A stretch of DNA of 15,350 nt from Candidatus Saccharimonadota bacterium (lineage in GTDB: Bacteria; Patescibacteriota; Saccharimonadia; Saccharimonadales; Saccharimonadaceae): positions 1-15,350 of the forward strand of contig WRLZ01000005.1 in NCBI GenBank assembly GCA_009777365.1, read 5' to 3'. Below, in pieces: positions 13,061-15,350 of the stretch. The notes below the pieces were generated by a model, which saw only the letters and a program-made list of their open reading frames with translations, did not search any database and had not been told where the DNA came from. The translations under genes and the position numbers were made by a program. Position 1 is the stretch's first letter; every line of letters starts with the position of its first letter.

Positions 13061-13840
13061 ATGGCACTGGTAATCACAATAACCAACCAAAAGGGAGGCG
13101 TCGGCAAAACAACAACCGCCGTCAACCTCGCATATTTTTTGGCACGCGACCGCTTCCGCACCCTCCTAGTCGACATCGACCCCCAGGGCAACGCTGGATC
13201 AGCCCTAGCTATAAACAAAGACTCCCTCCCAGCCACCATGACCGACGTAATCGCTGGCGATAGCAAAATGTCAAAGGCCATCAACTCCACCCAATTCGAC
13301 AATTTCGACATCGCTCCCACCACTGCGAATCTCGCCAATGTTGAAGCTAGCATCGACAACAATTCCCCCGAGCGATTTCTGCTTCTGAAGCGCGCCCTCG
13401 CCACAGTAAAAAAGGACTACGATATTATCATTGTTGATTCACCCCCCAGCCTTAGCCTCCTCACTGTTTGCGGCCTAGTCGCCGCGGATTATCTGCTTTT
13501 GCCGGTCCAAACAGAGTTCTTCGCCCTCGAAGGCGTCTCCCAGCTCCTCCGCTCCATGGACCTCGTCAAAAAAGCCATGAACCCGAACCTAAAACTACTT
13601 GGCGTCCTAGCCACCATGACCGACACCCGCACCACCTTGAGCAAACAAGTCCACACCGAACTCCAGAAATACTTCGGCAAAAGCGTTTTCAGGACCACTA
13701 TCCCACGCTCTATCCGCCTCGCCGAGGCCCCTAGCTTTGGCATGCCTATAGGAGCGTATGACAGATTAAACAAAGGCTCCAGAGCCTACAAATCTCTGGC
13801 TCGTGAAGTTGAAAACAGGATTAAGGGGGAGGGCAAGTAA
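13061..13840 (+). CDS. parA: Chromosome-partitioning ATPase ParA (Soj)
   Basis: This is a P-loop ATPase of the MinD/ParA group that binds DNA nonspecifically and moves ParB-parS complexes. The product has 259 residues, a typical chromosomal length without the extra N-terminal DNA-binding domain of plasmid ParAs. The deviant Walker A KGGVGKTTTAVNLA starts at residue 11, with the signature Lys near its start and the second Lys at 16. Walker A' is DIDPQGNAGSAL and Walker B DSPPSLSLL. The C-terminal part has TEFFALEGVSQLL, FRTTIPRSIRLAEAPSFG and AYKSLAREV, all family hallmarks. The ATG at 13061 is the only start fitting the domain, and it has no Shine-Dalgarno. parB starts one base after its stop, so the pair is coupled. 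Confidence 0.96.
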   Translation: MALVITITNQKGGVGKTTTAVNLAYFLARDRFRTLLVDIDPQGNAGSALAINKDSLPATMTDVIAGDSKMSKAINSTQFDNFDIAPTTANLANVEASIDNNSPERFLLLKRALATVKKDYDIIIVDSPPSLSLLTVCGLVAADYLLLPVQTEFFALEGVSQLLRSMDLVKKAMNPNLKLLGVLATMTDTRTTLSKQVHTELQKYFGKSVFRTTIPRSIRLAEAPSFGMPIGAYDRLNKGSRAYKSLAREVENRIKGEGK

Positions 13841-13841
13841 T

Positions 13842-14861
13842 ATGATAAATACAAAGCAAAGCGATCGGCCGCGGTCAGATTCCGCTGGCAAAGCCAGTGC
13901 CGAAGGCTCTTTAGGAGGAATCCGGAAATCACAATTTTCGGATTCCGCTCGGCCGCGGTCAAAAAAAGGTCTAGGCAGAGGTTTCGAGTCGTTGATTCCA
14001 ACAGATTTTATCATTGATGAAAAGCTCGACACGACCAGCCATGAAGACGCCCGCGTCACCTCGCTTCTCGAGTTGGAAATTACTGAAATCACACCCGATC
14101 CAGACCAGCCTCGCAAAGCCTTCAACACCGAAGAACTAGAAGAGCTATCCGACTCCATCAAGGAGCACGGCGTCCTCCAGCCAATCATGGTCGTCAAAAA
14201 TATCAAAAATACAGATGGCACCAGCGCCAAATACATCATCGTTGCTGGCGAACGCCGTTGGCGCGCTTCACGTCTCGCAGGCCTATCGACCATTCCCGCC
14301 CTCGTTCGCGAACTATCGGACCAGAAGCGTCTCGAAGTTTCTATCATCGAAAACGTCCAACGCTCCGATCTCAACCCCCTTGAAGTCGCGACCGCCTATC
14401 TGAAACTCCAAAACCAATTCAACCTCAGCCCAGACGCTATCGCCAGGAAAATCGGCAAATCAAGCGGCCTAGTCCGTAACCGCAGCCGCCTCGTAGCTCT
14501 CCCTGAATCCGTCAAAGACGCAGTCATATCTGGCAAAATGACCGAAGGGCAGGCTCGCCCACTCATCTCGGTCGATCCAAAAATCATCGAGCAAATCCTC
14601 CCGAGAATCCTCAAGGAAAATTGGCCAGCCCGCAAAATCGAGCAGCTAGCAGTCCAACGCCGCAGCGAAGCAGGGAAGAAACTGGATAAATCAGCAAAGC
14701 TGCTCCCCTACGAAGACGAAGTCATAGAAATGGATACTGCGCTGAAAGCCAAAACTACTGTCGCTACCAGCACCCGCGGCTCTGGCTCCATCACCATCCG
14801 CTTCCGCACCCCCGCCGATTTTCGACGCATTTTCAACAAGATCACAGGCAAAAAGGACTAA
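13842..14861 (+). CDS. parB: Chromosome-partitioning CTPase/DNA-clamp protein ParB (Spo0J)
   Basis: ParB loads at parS sites, binds CTP and spreads as a sliding clamp to recruit ParA and SMC. The start at 13842 has GGGGGAGGG eight bases upstream and follows the parA stop by one base. The product has 339 residues. The conserved ParA-stimulating motif GLGRGFESLI is at 43-52. The CTP-binding boxes are GERRWRAS (136-143) and ENVQRSDLNPLE (170-181). The helix-turn-helix lies at about 195-220 (SPDAIARKIGKSSGLVRNRSRL). The C-terminal dimerisation strand ends SITIRFRTPADFRRIFNKI. The first 40 residues, normally very short before LGRG, are encoded by repeat DNA (SDRPRSDSA and SDSARPRS as flanking copies). 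No canonical parS site was seen in this window. Confidence 0.95.
   Translation: MINTKQSDRPRSDSAGKASAEGSLGGIRKSQFSDSARPRSKKGLGRGFESLIPTDFIIDEKLDTTSHEDARVTSLLELEITEITPDPDQPRKAFNTEELEELSDSIKEHGVLQPIMVVKNIKNTDGTSAKYIIVAGERRWRASRLAGLSTIPALVRELSDQKRLEVSIIENVQRSDLNPLEVATAYLKLQNQFNLSPDAIARKIGKSSGLVRNRSRLVALPESVKDAVISGKMTEGQARPLISVDPKIIEQILPRILKENWPARKIEQLAVQRRSEAGKKLDKSAKLLPYEDEVIEMDTALKAKTTVATSTRGSGSITIRFRTPADFRRIFNKITGKKD
13865..13961. repeat. Repeat element encoding the extended ParB N-terminus
   Basis: A 13-bp direct repeat, tcggccgcggtca, occurs at 13865-13877 and 13949-13961, 84 bases (28 codons) apart. gattccgct occurs just inside each (13878-13886 and 13941-13949). Between them are hairpins: ctggc/gccag at 13885-13897, and ggaatccg (13917-13924) with cggattcc (13939-13946), which continues inward through a G.T pair. 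Part of it matches the winged-helix gene tail. Confidence 0.7.
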
Positions 14862-14862
14862 C

Positions 14863-15350
14863 ATGGAAGGAAACGTGATAAAGCGGCAAGCTCATTTTTG
14901 GCAGAAACACCCATTCCTCAAGGACCTCATCGGGCTCTTCCTATTCATAGCTGGCGTTATTTTTGTAACCTTCGTTCTCACCTCTTTCGTTTTTCGCTCC
15001 TACAACGTCGTAGGAGGCAGCATGGAGGAAACCCTCCACCCCGAGGACCGGGTCATTGTCAATCGCCTCCCAGTCAGCTGGGCCCATCTCTTTGGCCGAC
15101 AATACATCCCCAAGCGTGGCCAAATCGTCGTCTTTAGCAACCCCAATTTCGTCGCAGGCGACCGCGACCAATTCATTATCAAGCGCGTCATAGCTTTCCC
15201 AGGCGAAAGAGTAGTCGTAAAAAACGGCTCCCTCACAGTTTACAACGACGATCACCCCGACGGCTTCAACCCCGACGAAGCCTACGACGGCCCCAAGGAG
15301 TACACCACTGGCGATGTCGACGAAATTATCCCCGACGGCGCCATCTTCGT
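14863..15350 (+). CDS. lepB: Signal peptidase I, N-terminal part (3' end outside window)
   Basis: Type I signal peptidase cleaves signal peptides from exported proteins at the outer face of the membrane. The 162 visible codons start at ATG 14863, one base after the parB stop, with AAGGA five bases upstream. A cytoplasmic N-terminus (RQAHFWQKHPFLKD) precedes a single membrane segment at about 22-44. The catalytic Ser is S53 in GGSMEETL (family pattern GxSMxPT, with E in place of the usual P). The general-base Lys is K107 in IIKRVIAFPGE. The frame runs open to the end of the window. It is the last visible member of the parA-parB-lepB cluster and could process proteins such as the surface protein encoded at 1256. 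Confidence 0.93.
   Translation, partial: MEGNVIKRQAHFWQKHPFLKDLIGLFLFIAGVIFVTFVLTSFVFRSYNVVGGSMEETLHPEDRVIVNRLPVSWAHLFGRQYIPKRGQIVVFSNPNFVAGDRDQFIIKRVIAFPGERVVVKNGSLTVYNDDHPDGFNPDEAYDGPKEYTTGDVDEIIPDGAIF

Noticed and set aside
12592..13404. 270-residue open frame on the minus strand
   Set aside because: It is antisense to the recJ 3' end and parA 5' end, both unmistakable. Its translation has no family features and reflects the C-rich composition.
13803..13841. Upstream ATG for parB at 13803
   Set aside because: It would overlap the end of parA, whereas 13842 has a strong Shine-Dalgarno and follows the parA stop by one base.

Overview
The window reads as chromosomal DNA of a Candidate Phyla Radiation bacterium, most likely Candidatus Saccharibacteria (TM7). 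This is inferred from protein character, short core genes and gene order, with no database search. TGA is used as a stop (infB ends in TGA) and no gene needs an internal TGA, which argues against the recoded SR1/Gracilibacteria lineages. On the + strand C exceeds G in most of the window whichever strand is coding. The clear exception is the large surface-protein gene.

Layout. 1-1034 (+): 3' end of infB overlapping a small acidic helical protein gene. 1035-4864: a promoter, a 1163-residue exported leucine-rich-repeat/DUF11-like surface protein and a bidirectional terminator. This unit is framed by a perfect 18-bp inverted repeat (1062-1079 and 4817-4834) and looks like an inserted or inverted cassette. 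4865-6524 (-): def, a 56-residue putative lipoprotein and fmt, an operon for N-terminal formyl-methionine handling. 6525-7780 (+): an isolated unit with a near-consensus promoter, a start-site palindrome, a 35-bp tandem repeat forming a 23-bp hairpin in the leader, a strong Shine-Dalgarno, an unrecognised 300-residue protein and a terminator. 7798-10711 (-): a CPBP-family membrane protease gene followed by priA. 10852-15350 (+): a winged-helix protein, recJ, parA, parB and lepB (cut by the window end).

Together the conserved genes cover translation initiation (infB, fmt, def), replication restart and recombination (priA, recJ), chromosome segregation (parA, parB) and protein export (lepB). 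The accessory content is the surface-protein cassette and the orphan 300-residue gene.

The most unusual signal is palindromic or repeated DNA read in frame inside conserved genes. priA carries a 123-bp element with perfect 27-bp inverted arms (residues about 144-185) and a second 80-bp element near its start (residues 5-31). The parB N-terminus and the tail of the winged-helix protein share related sequence in the same reading frame. This resembles Rickettsia palindromic elements and suggests a mobile repeat family tolerated in linkers and termini. A second theme is that several genes (parA, def, the winged-helix gene) have -10-like elements close to their start codons and no Shine-Dalgarno, consistent with leaderless transcripts.
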